This document shows positions 1-7,065 of a stretch of DNA of 64,000 bases, in pieces. Numbering within the stretch: the first letter of the stretch is position 1; every line of letters begins with the position of its first letter. The notes below the pieces were generated by a model that did no database searches, was not told where the DNA came from, and worked only from the letters and a program-made list of their open reading frames with translations. A program made the position numbers and the translations under genes. Origin of the DNA: Microbacterium cremeum (lineage in GTDB: Bacteria; Actinomycetota; Actinomycetes; Actinomycetales; Microbacteriaceae); assembly GCF_015277855.1 (NCBI RefSeq), contig NZ_CP063812.1:1364001-1428000 (forward strand), read 5' to 3'.

Positions 1-83
1 GCCAGCACGGTCCCGAGGGCGCCGAGCGCCGCCATCGCGCCGATGAGCCACAGCAGTGCGTGGGTCAAGAAGCCGTATTCCAT
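1..83 (-). CDS. Small membrane protein, N-terminal part only
   Basis: The gene runs off the left edge of the window, so only the first 27 codons are visible. They begin MEYGFLTHALLWLIGAMAAL and continue hydrophobic, which reads as a single N-terminal membrane helix. An ATG at 81-83 (minus strand) sits behind a GGAGG Shine-Dalgarno, so this is a leadered start. It is divergent from rplY. No family can be named from so little sequence. Confidence 0.55.
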   Translation of the reverse strand, partial: MEYGFLTHALLWLIGAMAALGALGTVL

Positions 84-141
84 GGGATCCTCCGTCGGCG
101 GGTTCGTAGACGTGCGTTCCTCAGCGTACCGGCGGCGCTGG

Positions 142-147
142 TAGACT
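142..147 (+). promoter_or_regulatory. Putative -10 element of rplY
   Basis: TAGACT, the commonest -10 hexamer in this window. It lies about 195 nt upstream of the rplY start, implying a long 5' leader. No convincing -35 is visible. Confidence 0.45.
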
Positions 148-167
148 CGTGTCGAACTTCGGCGAGG

Positions 168-330
168 GATGCCTCGCGCCCGCGGGTCGCTGCGGGCTCA
201 GGCATCCGTGATCGACGCGGTGAAGCAGGCCCCGTTGGCTTCCTCACGCGTGCGCGTTCGAGTCGAGACAAACCCACATACCCCGGGCCCGCCACCGCGC
301 AGCCCCATGATGAACGGGCACCCGTGCCCG
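168..330 (+). promoter_or_regulatory. Structured 5' leader of rplY (two hairpins)
   Basis: The first hairpin (168-206) has an outer stem GATGCCT/AGGCATC and an inner stem GCCCGC/GCGGGC. The second (315-330) is a perfect 7-bp stem CGGGCAC/GTGCCCG that directly abuts the GGAGGA Shine-Dalgarno at 330-335. The upstream gene points the other way, so neither hairpin can be its terminator. Most single-gene starts in this window are leaderless, so a structured leader on a ribosomal-protein gene suggests translational feedback or attenuation. That function is inference. Confidence 0.5.
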
Positions 331-342
331 GAGGAGAACCCC

Positions 343-996
343 ATGTCGACTGAACCCGACACCAAGGTCCACGCCGAGCTTCGCGAGAACTTCGGCAAGG
401 GCTTCGCGCGCCGCCTGCGCGCCGCCGGCAAGATCCCCGCCGTCATCTACGGTCACGGCACCGACCCGGTCCACGTCGCGCTGCCCGGCCACCAGACCGC
501 GCTGCTCATCCGCCGTGCGAACGCGGTGCTCGAGCTCGACGTGAACGGCACCCACCAGCTGACGCTGGTCAAGGACGTCCAGAAGGACCCCGTGCACCAG
601 ATCATCGAGCACATCGACCTCCTCGTGGTCAAGAAGGGCGAGAAGGTCCAGGTCGAGGTGCCGATCGTCGTCGTGGGCGAGCCGTTCGCCGGCACCATCG
701 CGAACCTCGACGCGCAGACCATCGCGCTCGAGGTCGAGGCGACTCACATCCCCCAGAACATCGAGGTCGACGTCGAGGGCCTCGAGGACGGCACGCACAT
801 CACCGCGGCCGACCTGAAGCTGCCCAAGGGCGCCGCCCTGGCCGCCGACCCCGAGGTCCTGGTCGTCGCGATCTCGGTTCCGGCCGCCACGCTCGCCGCC
901 GAGGACGAGATCGCCGAGGCCGACGCCGAGGTCGCCGCCGAGCAGGCCGAGGCTTCGGAGACCGCCGAGATCTCCGACGAGGCTGCGGCCGAGTAA
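343..996 (+). CDS. rplY: 50S ribosomal protein L25/general stress protein Ctc
   Basis: 217 aa, the long Ctc type: an N-terminal L25 5S-rRNA-binding domain (roughly residues 5-95, with RENFGKGFARRLRAAGKIPA near the start) followed by a TL5/Ctc beta-domain. An Ala/Glu-rich low-complexity acidic tail runs from about residue 185, common in actinobacterial members. It binds 5S rRNA in the large subunit. ATG at 343 is chosen over upstream in-frame starts because GGAGGA lies 7-8 nt before it and the L25 fold begins there. The gene is single, with its own leader and terminator, and pth follows on the same strand, a common pairing of translation genes. Confidence 0.96.
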   Translation: MSTEPDTKVHAELRENFGKGFARRLRAAGKIPAVIYGHGTDPVHVALPGHQTALLIRRANAVLELDVNGTHQLTLVKDVQKDPVHQIIEHIDLLVVKKGEKVQVEVPIVVVGEPFAGTIANLDAQTIALEVEATHIPQNIEVDVEGLEDGTHITAADLKLPKGAALAADPEVLVVAISVPAATLAAEDEIAEADAEVAAEQAEASETAEISDEAAAE

Positions 997-1012
997 GCCT
1001 TCCGAACGCTGG

Positions 1013-1045
1013 GACGAGGGGGTGCGGATGCCGCGCCCCCTCGTC
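1013..1045 (+). terminator. Hairpin terminator after rplY
   Basis: A 15-bp stem with one G-U pair: GACGAGGGGGTGCGG, loop ATG, then CCGCGCCCCCTCGTC. It starts 16 nt past the rplY stop. There is no U-run, as usual in this GC-rich background. Confidence 0.7.
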
Positions 1046-1082
1046 TCGTCTCTGCGAGGGCCCGTCGGGCAGGATGGATGAC

Positions 1083-1667
1083 ATGGCACAGGCGTGGCTG
1101 ATCGTCGGGCTGGGCAATCCCGGACCGCGATACGAACTCACCCGTCACAACGTCGGGCAGCTGGTCGTCGACGAGCTGGCCGCGCGCCGCGGCGAGTCCT
1201 TCCGGGCGCACAAGGCGAACGCCCGCGTCGTCGAGACGTGGCTGCGCCCGGGCGGGGCGAAGCTCGTGCTGGCCAAGCCCAACACCTTCATGAACGTCTC
1301 GGGAGGCCCGGTCGCGGGGCTCGCGAAGTTCTACGGCGTGCCGCCGGAGCACGTCGTCGTGATCCACGACGAACTCGACATCCCGTTCGACACGATCAAG
1401 CTCAAGGCCGGGGGCGGCCACGGCGGGCACAACGGCGTACGCGACGTCGCGAAGGCCCTCGACTCGAACGCCTTCTCGCGCGTTCGCGTGGGCATCGGTC
1501 GTCCGCCCGGCCGCCAGGATCCCGCCGACTGGGTGCTCGATCCGTTCGGGGCGACGGAGCGCAAGAACCTGCCGATCCTCCTGGGCGATGCCGCCGATGC
1601 CGTCGAGCAGCTCGTGGACGAGGGACTTCTCGCCGCGCAGCAGAAGCACCACGCGCCGCGCGTCTGA
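1083..1667 (+). CDS. pth: Peptidyl-tRNA hydrolase
   Basis: 194 aa, normal for bacterial Pth. It cleaves the ester bond of peptidyl-tRNA released prematurely from ribosomes and recycles the tRNA. Diagnostic motifs are the N-terminal GLGNPGPRYELTRHNVG with catalytic His at its end, KPNTFMNVSG, and HDELDIPFDTIKLK followed by the glycine-rich GGGHGGHNG. Two ATGs compete (1074 and 1083). I prefer 1083, since CAGGAT ends 7 nt before it (leaderless spacing) and the protein then begins MAQAWLIVGLGNPG. The next gene converges on it only 18 bp away, with no clear terminator between. Confidence 0.95.
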   Translation: MAQAWLIVGLGNPGPRYELTRHNVGQLVVDELAARRGESFRAHKANARVVETWLRPGGAKLVLAKPNTFMNVSGGPVAGLAKFYGVPPEHVVVIHDELDIPFDTIKLKAGGGHGGHNGVRDVAKALDSNAFSRVRVGIGRPPGRQDPADWVLDPFGATERKNLPILLGDAADAVEQLVDEGLLAAQQKHHAPRV

Positions 1668-1685
1668 GGGCGGGTGTCGGCGGGA

Positions 1686-2408
1686 TCAGCCGCCGATACC
1701 GCTGCCGGAGGCGAATCCTGCCGTGAGGAAGCCCTGCACCACGACGCCGAACACGATGGGGCCGAGTGCGGCGATGACGACGGCGCCGATGCCGGCGCCC
1801 CGTCCTCGTCGCGTGACGATGGCGACGATTCCGAGCACGAGCGCCGTGATGCCGAGGATCGTGCCGGCCCAGAACGAGACCTCGCCCAGCAGCACCCAGT
1901 CGCGCACCGGTGCGAGGACCGACCAGTCGAAGTCGACGTCGAGCGCGCGCATCGCGATCTCGCGGCCGGTGCCGAGGCCGATGTTGAAGCTCGCGAGGGC
2001 CGCCGTGACGCCGGCGCCGACGACGGCCAGGAGCGCGAGGACCAGTGCCGCGACTCCCAGGCCTGCCCGCTGGGGCGGTGCCGCCGCAAATGCGGGGCCG
2101 GCCGGCGGATACGCGGATGCCGGGGCGTGCGCTCCGGGGCCGGCCGGGCCTGCCGCGTATCCGGGCCGCGGCGCGTATCCCGGCGGCGGGGCGTACACGG
2201 GGTGTGCGCCCGGTGCGCGTCCGTACGGAGCAGGAGCCGCGGGTCCGGTGGTTCCCGGGTCCGGCGCGGGGACGCCGAACGGCGCGGCGCCGGGCGGAGC
2301 CCACGCGCCGGCAGTCCCTCCGGCCGGAGCCGTGGGGCGCGCGGGCCCAGCCGCGGGAGGCGGCGGCGGCTCGGTCGCGGAAGGGTCGGCGTGCTCGGGG
2401 TCGGTCAC
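1686..2408 (-). CDS. Proline-rich membrane protein, DUF4190-like
   Basis: 240 aa. The first ~110 residues are a Pro/Ala/Gly-rich cytosolic-type tail with repeated PGYAP-like segments. Four hydrophobic helices follow (about residues 118-140, a weaker one near 165, 175-195 and 205-225), the arrangement of DUF4190-type actinobacterial membrane proteins. No catalytic motif is visible and function is unknown. The GTG start (2408) lies 6 nt after TAGGAT, a leaderless configuration. It is divergent from mfd across 57 bp. Confidence 0.6.
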   Translation of the reverse strand: MTDPEHADPSATEPPPPPAAGPARPTAPAGGTAGAWAPPGAAPFGVPAPDPGTTGPAAPAPYGRAPGAHPVYAPPPGYAPRPGYAAGPAGPGAHAPASAYPPAGPAFAAAPPQRAGLGVAALVLALLAVVGAGVTAALASFNIGLGTGREIAMRALDVDFDWSVLAPVRDWVLLGEVSFWAGTILGITALVLGIVAIVTRRGRGAGIGAVVIAALGPIVFGVVVQGFLTAGFASGSGIGG

Positions 2409-2414
2409 GGCATC

Positions 2415-2459
2415 ATCCTAGGAGCCCGCGGGCCGCATGTCGGCGTCGCGACATAGACT
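2415..2459. promoter_or_regulatory. Divergent leaderless promoters of the DUF4190-like gene and mfd
   Basis: Minus strand: TAGGAT (2415-2420), 6 nt before GTG at 2408. Plus strand: TAGACT (2454-2459), 6 nt before GTG at 2466. The two -10 boxes are back to back within 45 bp. Confidence 0.65.
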
Positions 2460-2465
2460 CGTGCG

Positions 2466-5400
2466 GTGACAGTTCCCGGGATAGTGCGCGCCCTCGAACA
2501 GGCTGAACCCTTCCGGGATGCGGTGGACGCGGCATCGGTCGATGCCGACTTCTCGCTCGTCGAGGGTCTCGACGCGCCCCTGCTCGCGGCGCTGATCGAG
2601 CGCCGGCGCGCGGCGGGCAGGCCGCCGGTGATCCTGCTCGTCGCGCCGACGGGGCGCCGGGCCGAGTCGCTCGGGCCTGCCGTCGGCGCCCTGCTGCCCG
2701 GCGCGGAGGTGCTCCACTTCCCGGCCTGGGAGACGCTGCCCCACGAGCGGCTCAGCCCGAGCGCCGAGACTGTCGGCGCCCGGCTGGCCATCCTTTCGCG
2801 GATCGCCCGCTGGGACGCCCAGACCCCCCTCGTGATCACGGCGTCGGTGCGCGGGGCGATTCAGCCGCTGGCGGCGGGCCTCACCGACGTCCCGCCGGTC
2901 GAGCTCGCGGTGGGCGAGCGGGGGCACGACCTCGGCGAGGTGTCGGCGCGGCTGGTCGAGCTGGCCTACCACCGGGTCGACATGGTGTCGCGGCGCGGCG
3001 AGTTCGCGCTGCGCGGCGGCATCCTCGACGTCTTCCCTCCCACCGCACCGCACCCCTACCGCATCGAGTTCTTCGGCGACGAGGTCGATCAGATCCGCGC
3101 GTTCTCGGTGGCCGACCAGCGCTCCCTGCCCGACGACGTGCCGGGCGTGACGCTGCTGCCGAGTCGCGAACTGCTGCTGACCGCCGCGGTGCGCGGGCGC
3201 GCGCGGCAGCTGCGCGACGAGTTCCCCGGCCTCACCGGGATGCTCGAGAAGATGGCCGAGGGCATCCCGGTCGAGGGCATGGAGTCGCTCCTGCCCGCGG
3301 TCGTGGACCGCCTGGTGACGCTCGTGGACTACCTGCCCGAGGCTGCCGCCGTCGCCCTGGTCGAGCCCGAGCGAGCGGTGACGCGGGCGCTCACCCTCGG
3401 TGAGACGAACCGCGAGTTCCTGGATGCCGCGTGGAGCGCCGCGACCGCGGGCGCGAAGACCCCGGTCGACCTCGGCGCGGGTGACTTCCTCACGCTTCCG
3501 GCGCTGCGCGCGGCGACCCACGACCGCAGCGGCGTCTGGTGGACGTTCAGCCCGTTCGACTCCGGACACGCCGCCGACGCCGCCGCACTTCGACAGGCGC
3601 GGGAGGCGGGGGAGTCCGCCGCGGACGACATCGACGTCGCGCTCGAGGCGGCCGCGGCGATCCGGCTGCCGGGGAGCGCCGTGCCGTCGTTCCACGGCAA
3701 CGTCGAGGGGGCGACAGAGCACGTGGGCGCGCTCCTGGCCGACGGCTGGCGCGTGGTGGTGGCGGCATCGGGAGCCGGACTCGTCGAGCGTGCGCGCGAC
3801 GTGCTCGCCGAGCGCGGGATCGCGGCCCGCAAGGTGGGTGAGGTGCTGCACGCCCCCGAGCCCGGCATCGCGCACGTCGTGCTGTGCGAGCTCGAGCGCG
3901 GCTTCGAGGTGCCCGACGCCAAGCTCGCCGTGCTGACCGAGTCCGAGTTCTACGGCCGCACCATCGGCGGCGACCAGCGGGTCGTGAAGAAGCTCGCGTC
4001 GCGCCGCAAGGCGGTCGTGGACCCCCTGCAGCTGAAGGCCGGCGACTACGTGGTGCATGCGACCCACGGCATCGGCAAGTTCGTCGAGCTGACCCAGCGC
4101 GAGGTCTCGACCGGCGGCCGCAACGCGATCAAGAGCGTGCGCGAGTACCTGGTGCTCGAATATGCGCCATCCAAGCGCGGCTACCCGGGCGACAAGCTCT
4201 TCGTGCCGACCGACCAGCTCGACCTGCTGTCGCGCTACGTGGGCGGCGAGGCGCCCGCGCTGTCGAAGATGGGCGGCAGCGACTGGGCGCAGGCCAAGAG
4301 CAAGGCGCGCAGGGCCGTGCGCGACATCGCGGTCGAGCTGGTCAAGCTGTATTCGGCCCGCATGGCCGCGAAGGGCCACGCGTTCGGACCCGATTCGCCG
4401 TGGCAGCGCGAGCTCGAAGAGGCGTTCCCGTTCGCCGAGACGCCCGACCAGCTGCAGACGATCGACGAGATCAAGGCCGACATGGAGAAGCCGGTCCCGA
4501 TGGACCGGCTGCTGTCGGGCGACGTCGGATTCGGCAAGACCGAGGTGGCGGTGCGCGCGGCGTTCAAGGCGATCCAGGACGGCAAGCAGGTCGCGATGCT
4601 CGTGCCCACGACGCTTCTGGTCAAGCAGCATCTCGAGACGTTCACCGAGCGCTTCGCCGGGTTCCCGGTGAAGGTCAAGGCGCTCTCGCGCTTCCAGACC
4701 GACAAACAGGCGCGCGAGGTCGTGGCGGGGCTCGCCGACGGCACGATCGACATGGTGATCGGCACGCACCGCATCCTCACCGAGAAGATCCACTTCAAGG
4801 ACCTCGGGCTCATGATCATCGACGAGGAGCAGCGCTTCGGCGTCGAGCACAAGGACCAGCTGAAGAAGCTCAAGACCAACGTCGACATCCTCGCGATGAG
4901 CGCCACCCCGATCCCGCGCACGCTCGAGATGGCGGTCACCGGCATCCGCGAGATGTCGACGCTGCAGACGCCCCCCGAAGACCGGCATCCGATCCTCACG
5001 TACGTCGGAGCCCGCAACGACAAGCAGATCGCGGCCGCGATCCGGCGCGAGCTGCTGCGCGAGGGCCAGGTGTTCTTCGTGCACAACCGGGTGTCGTCGA
5101 TCCAGCGCGTCGCCGCGCAGCTGGCCGAGCTGGTGCCCGAGGCGCGCATCGCCGTGGCGCACGGCCAGATGGGCGAGCATGCCCTCGAAGAGGTCGTCGA
5201 CGCGTTCTGGGAGCGCCGCTTCGACGTGCTGGTGTGCACCACGATCGTCGAGACGGGCCTGGACATCTCCAATGCCAACACGATCATCATCGACCGTGCC
5301 GACAAGTACGGCCTGTCGCAGCTGCACCAGCTCCGCGGCCGGGTCGGGCGCGCCCGCGAGCGCGCGTACGCGTACTTCCTGTACGACGAGCAGAAGCCGC

Positions 5401-6107
5401 TGAGCGAGACCGCCGCCGACCGCCTCGAGACGATCGCGGTGAACAACGACCTCGGATCCGGCATGCAGGTGGCCCTCAAGGACCTCGAGATCCGCGGCGC
5501 CGGGAATCTCCTCGGCGCCGAGCAGGCGGGTCACATCGCGGGCGTCGGCTTCGATCTGTACCTGCGGATGATCGGCGAGGCCGTCGCGACCTTCCGGGGC
5601 GAGCAGACCGAAGGGCCGACCGAGCTGCGGCTCGAGCTGCCGGTGCAGGCCCGCATCCCCGAGTCGTACATCGACAGCGAGCGTCTGCGCCTGGAGGCGT
5701 ACCAGAAGCTCTCGGCGGCGGCATCCGTCACCGCCAAGCCCGACGCGATCGACCTCGTCGTCGAGGAGCTCGCCGACCGCTACGGCGAGCCGCCCGCAGC
5801 GGTCGAAGGCCTGCTCGCGGTCGCACGGCTGCGTCGCCGGGCCGGACAGGCGGGGCTCGCAGACGTCGTCGCCATGGGTCCGAACCTGCGCCTGGCGCCC
5901 GCGAACCTGCCCGACTCCATGCGGGTGCGCCTGCAGCGGCTCTACCCGAAGGCGAAGCTCGTCTCCGGCGGAGAGGCCATGGTGGTGCCGCTGCCGACCG
6001 CGGGCGGCGAGCCCGTGGCCGACGCCGACCTCATCGCCTGGGTCGCCCGGCTGCTCGATCAGCTCTGGCCCGATGCGAGCGAGGCAGGACCCGCGGCCAG
6101 GGGCTGA
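2466..6107 (+). CDS. mfd: Transcription-repair coupling factor Mfd
   Basis: 1213 aa, full length. The ATP-driven translocase removes RNA polymerase stalled at lesions and recruits UvrA. Order: UvrB-like N-terminal region (PFAWETLPHERLSP-type segment near residue 90), CarD-like RNA-polymerase interaction domain near residue 525 (KAGDYVVHATHGIGKFVE), RecG-like helicase core with Walker A GDVGFGKTE near 687, DEEQ box near 786, SATPIPRTL and the QLRGRVGR motif, then the C-terminal UvrA-binding TRCF domain. GTG 2466 is supported by TAGACT 6 nt upstream. A long open frame on the opposite strand is a GC-bias shadow. Confidence 0.98.
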   Translation: MTVPGIVRALEQAEPFRDAVDAASVDADFSLVEGLDAPLLAALIERRRAAGRPPVILLVAPTGRRAESLGPAVGALLPGAEVLHFPAWETLPHERLSPSAETVGARLAILSRIARWDAQTPLVITASVRGAIQPLAAGLTDVPPVELAVGERGHDLGEVSARLVELAYHRVDMVSRRGEFALRGGILDVFPPTAPHPYRIEFFGDEVDQIRAFSVADQRSLPDDVPGVTLLPSRELLLTAAVRGRARQLRDEFPGLTGMLEKMAEGIPVEGMESLLPAVVDRLVTLVDYLPEAAAVALVEPERAVTRALTLGETNREFLDAAWSAATAGAKTPVDLGAGDFLTLPALRAATHDRSGVWWTFSPFDSGHAADAAALRQAREAGESAADDIDVALEAAAAIRLPGSAVPSFHGNVEGATEHVGALLADGWRVVVAASGAGLVERARDVLAERGIAARKVGEVLHAPEPGIAHVVLCELERGFEVPDAKLAVLTESEFYGRTIGGDQRVVKKLASRRKAVVDPLQLKAGDYVVHATHGIGKFVELTQREVSTGGRNAIKSVREYLVLEYAPSKRGYPGDKLFVPTDQLDLLSRYVGGEAPALSKMGGSDWAQAKSKARRAVRDIAVELVKLYSARMAAKGHAFGPDSPWQRELEEAFPFAETPDQLQTIDEIKADMEKPVPMDRLLSGDVGFGKTEVAVRAAFKAIQDGKQVAMLVPTTLLVKQHLETFTERFAGFPVKVKALSRFQTDKQAREVVAGLADGTIDMVIGTHRILTEKIHFKDLGLMIIDEEQRFGVEHKDQLKKLKTNVDILAMSATPIPRTLEMAVTGIREMSTLQTPPEDRHPILTYVGARNDKQIAAAIRRELLREGQVFFVHNRVSSIQRVAAQLAELVPEARIAVAHGQMGEHALEEVVDAFWERRFDVLVCTTIVETGLDISNANTIIIDRADKYGLSQLHQLRGRVGRARERAYAYFLYDEQKPLSETAADRLETIAVNNDLGSGMQVALKDLEIRGAGNLLGAEQAGHIAGVGFDLYLRMIGEAVATFRGEQTEGPTELRLELPVQARIPESYIDSERLRLEAYQKLSAAASVTAKPDAIDLVVEELADRYGEPPAAVEGLLAVARLRRRAGQAGLADVVAMGPNLRLAPANLPDSMRVRLQRLYPKAKLVSGGEAMVVPLPTAGGEPVADADLIAWVARLLDQLWPDASEAGPAARG

Positions 6108-6156
6108 CCGCCGAGCGCCGGCGCACGCGCTACGCTGGCGCGCACGAGGAGGACCG

Positions 6157-6756
6157 ATGCGATTCGAGCACCTCGGGGCCCAGCCCCGCATCCACCCCGA
6201 CGCGGTCGTCGCCGCCACCGCGGTGATCAGCGGCGACGTCGAGATCGGCGCGAACTGCCAGATCCTCCACGGTGCCGTCATCACGGCGGAGGGCGGGGCC
6301 ATCACGCTCGGCGAGGACGTGATCGTGATGGAGAACGCGCTCATCCGCGCGACCGCGACGAACCCGGTGCACATCGCCGACCACGTCCTGGTCGGGCCGA
6401 TGGCGAGCGTGTCGGGTGCGACCGTCGAGACGGAGGTCTTCCTCGCCACGGGCACCCGCGTGTTCAACGGCGCGCGCATCGGGGCGCGCAGCGAGGTGCG
6501 CATCAACGGCGTCGTGCATCTGCGCACGACGCTGCCCGCCGAGTCCACGGTGCCGATCGGGTGGGTGGCGGTCGGCGATCCGGTGCAGATCCTCTCGCCC
6601 GACCGGCACGAAGAGATCTGGGCGGCTCAGCGCGAGCTCGATTTCCCCGGCTACGTCTTCGGCCTCGACCGCGACACCCCCGACCTCATGGTGCAGCTCA
6701 CGGAGCGCTACGGGCGCAGCCTCGCGCGCCACGCCGAGGACCGGCGCGTCGACTGA
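6157..6756 (+). CDS. Gamma-carbonic-anhydrase-like left-handed beta-helix protein, zinc ligands missing
   Basis: 199 aa of hexapeptide-repeat coils (ISGDVEIGANCQILHGAVI and onward) with the C-terminal helix of the gamma-CA/PaaY fold. Active enzymes carry His ligands in a GHxxxLHGC-type segment. Here that stretch reads VGPMASVSGATVE, so two of three zinc ligands appear absent and carbonic anhydrase activity is unlikely. A structural or transferase-like role is possible. The start at 6157 has a strong GAGGAGGA Shine-Dalgarno, with TACGCT about 26 nt upstream as a possible -10. Confidence 0.7.
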   Translation: MRFEHLGAQPRIHPDAVVAATAVISGDVEIGANCQILHGAVITAEGGAITLGEDVIVMENALIRATATNPVHIADHVLVGPMASVSGATVETEVFLATGTRVFNGARIGARSEVRINGVVHLRTTLPAESTVPIGWVAVGDPVQILSPDRHEEIWAAQRELDFPGYVFGLDRDTPDLMVQLTERYGRSLARHAEDRRVD

Positions 6757-6847
6757 ACGGTCCCCACGGCCCCTCCACGCGCCGCTGACGCGTGGCGCGG
6801 AGCCTCGGGCCGCCCGGCCGCGGGCCGCGGCATCCGTCATTCCACCG

Positions 6848-7018
6848 TCAGTCCCAGTGCAGGCCGCAGTCGGGGCAGGCGAACTCGAGGCGTTCGACCC
6901 AGCCCCCGTCGAGCTCGGCGCGACGGTCGAGGTCCACGGCGAACCAGCGGGGTTCGACCGCCCGCACTTCGAGGGAGCCGCACGCGGGACATGCTTCGGC
7001 GACGATCATCCGTGCCAT
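6848..7018 (-). CDS. Small zinc-ribbon protein
   Basis: 56 aa with two CxxC knuckles (CPAC near residue 10 and CPDC near residue 48) around a central WFAVDLDRRAELDGGW segment, so it should hold one zinc. ATG 7018 is chosen over longer open frames because TACCGT (7025-7030) ends 6 nt before it. It is downstream of ppc on the same strand with its own promoter. No specific partner is evident. Confidence 0.7.
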   Translation of the reverse strand: MARMIVAEACPACGSLEVRAVEPRWFAVDLDRRAELDGGWVERLEFACPDCGLHWD

Positions 7019-7024
7019 GCCGCC

Positions 7025-7030
7025 ACGGTA
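7025..7030 (-). promoter_or_regulatory. Leaderless -10 of the zinc-ribbon gene
   Basis: TACCGT on the minus strand, 6 nt before the ATG. Confidence 0.6.
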
Positions 7031-7065
7031 GCCCCGCGCCGCGCCTTCGGGCGCAGCGACGCGCG

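Noticed and set aside
2418..6548. 1376-codon open frame on the minus strand opposite mfd
   Set aside because: Arg/His/Leu-rich, no family motif, and lies over a certain Mfd gene; a shadow of GC-rich codon bias.
6757..6847. GC-rich inverted stretch (CCACGCG/CGCGTGG) as a terminator
   Set aside because: A 7-bp stem in a region of general GC-rich self-complementarity; too weak to list as a feature.
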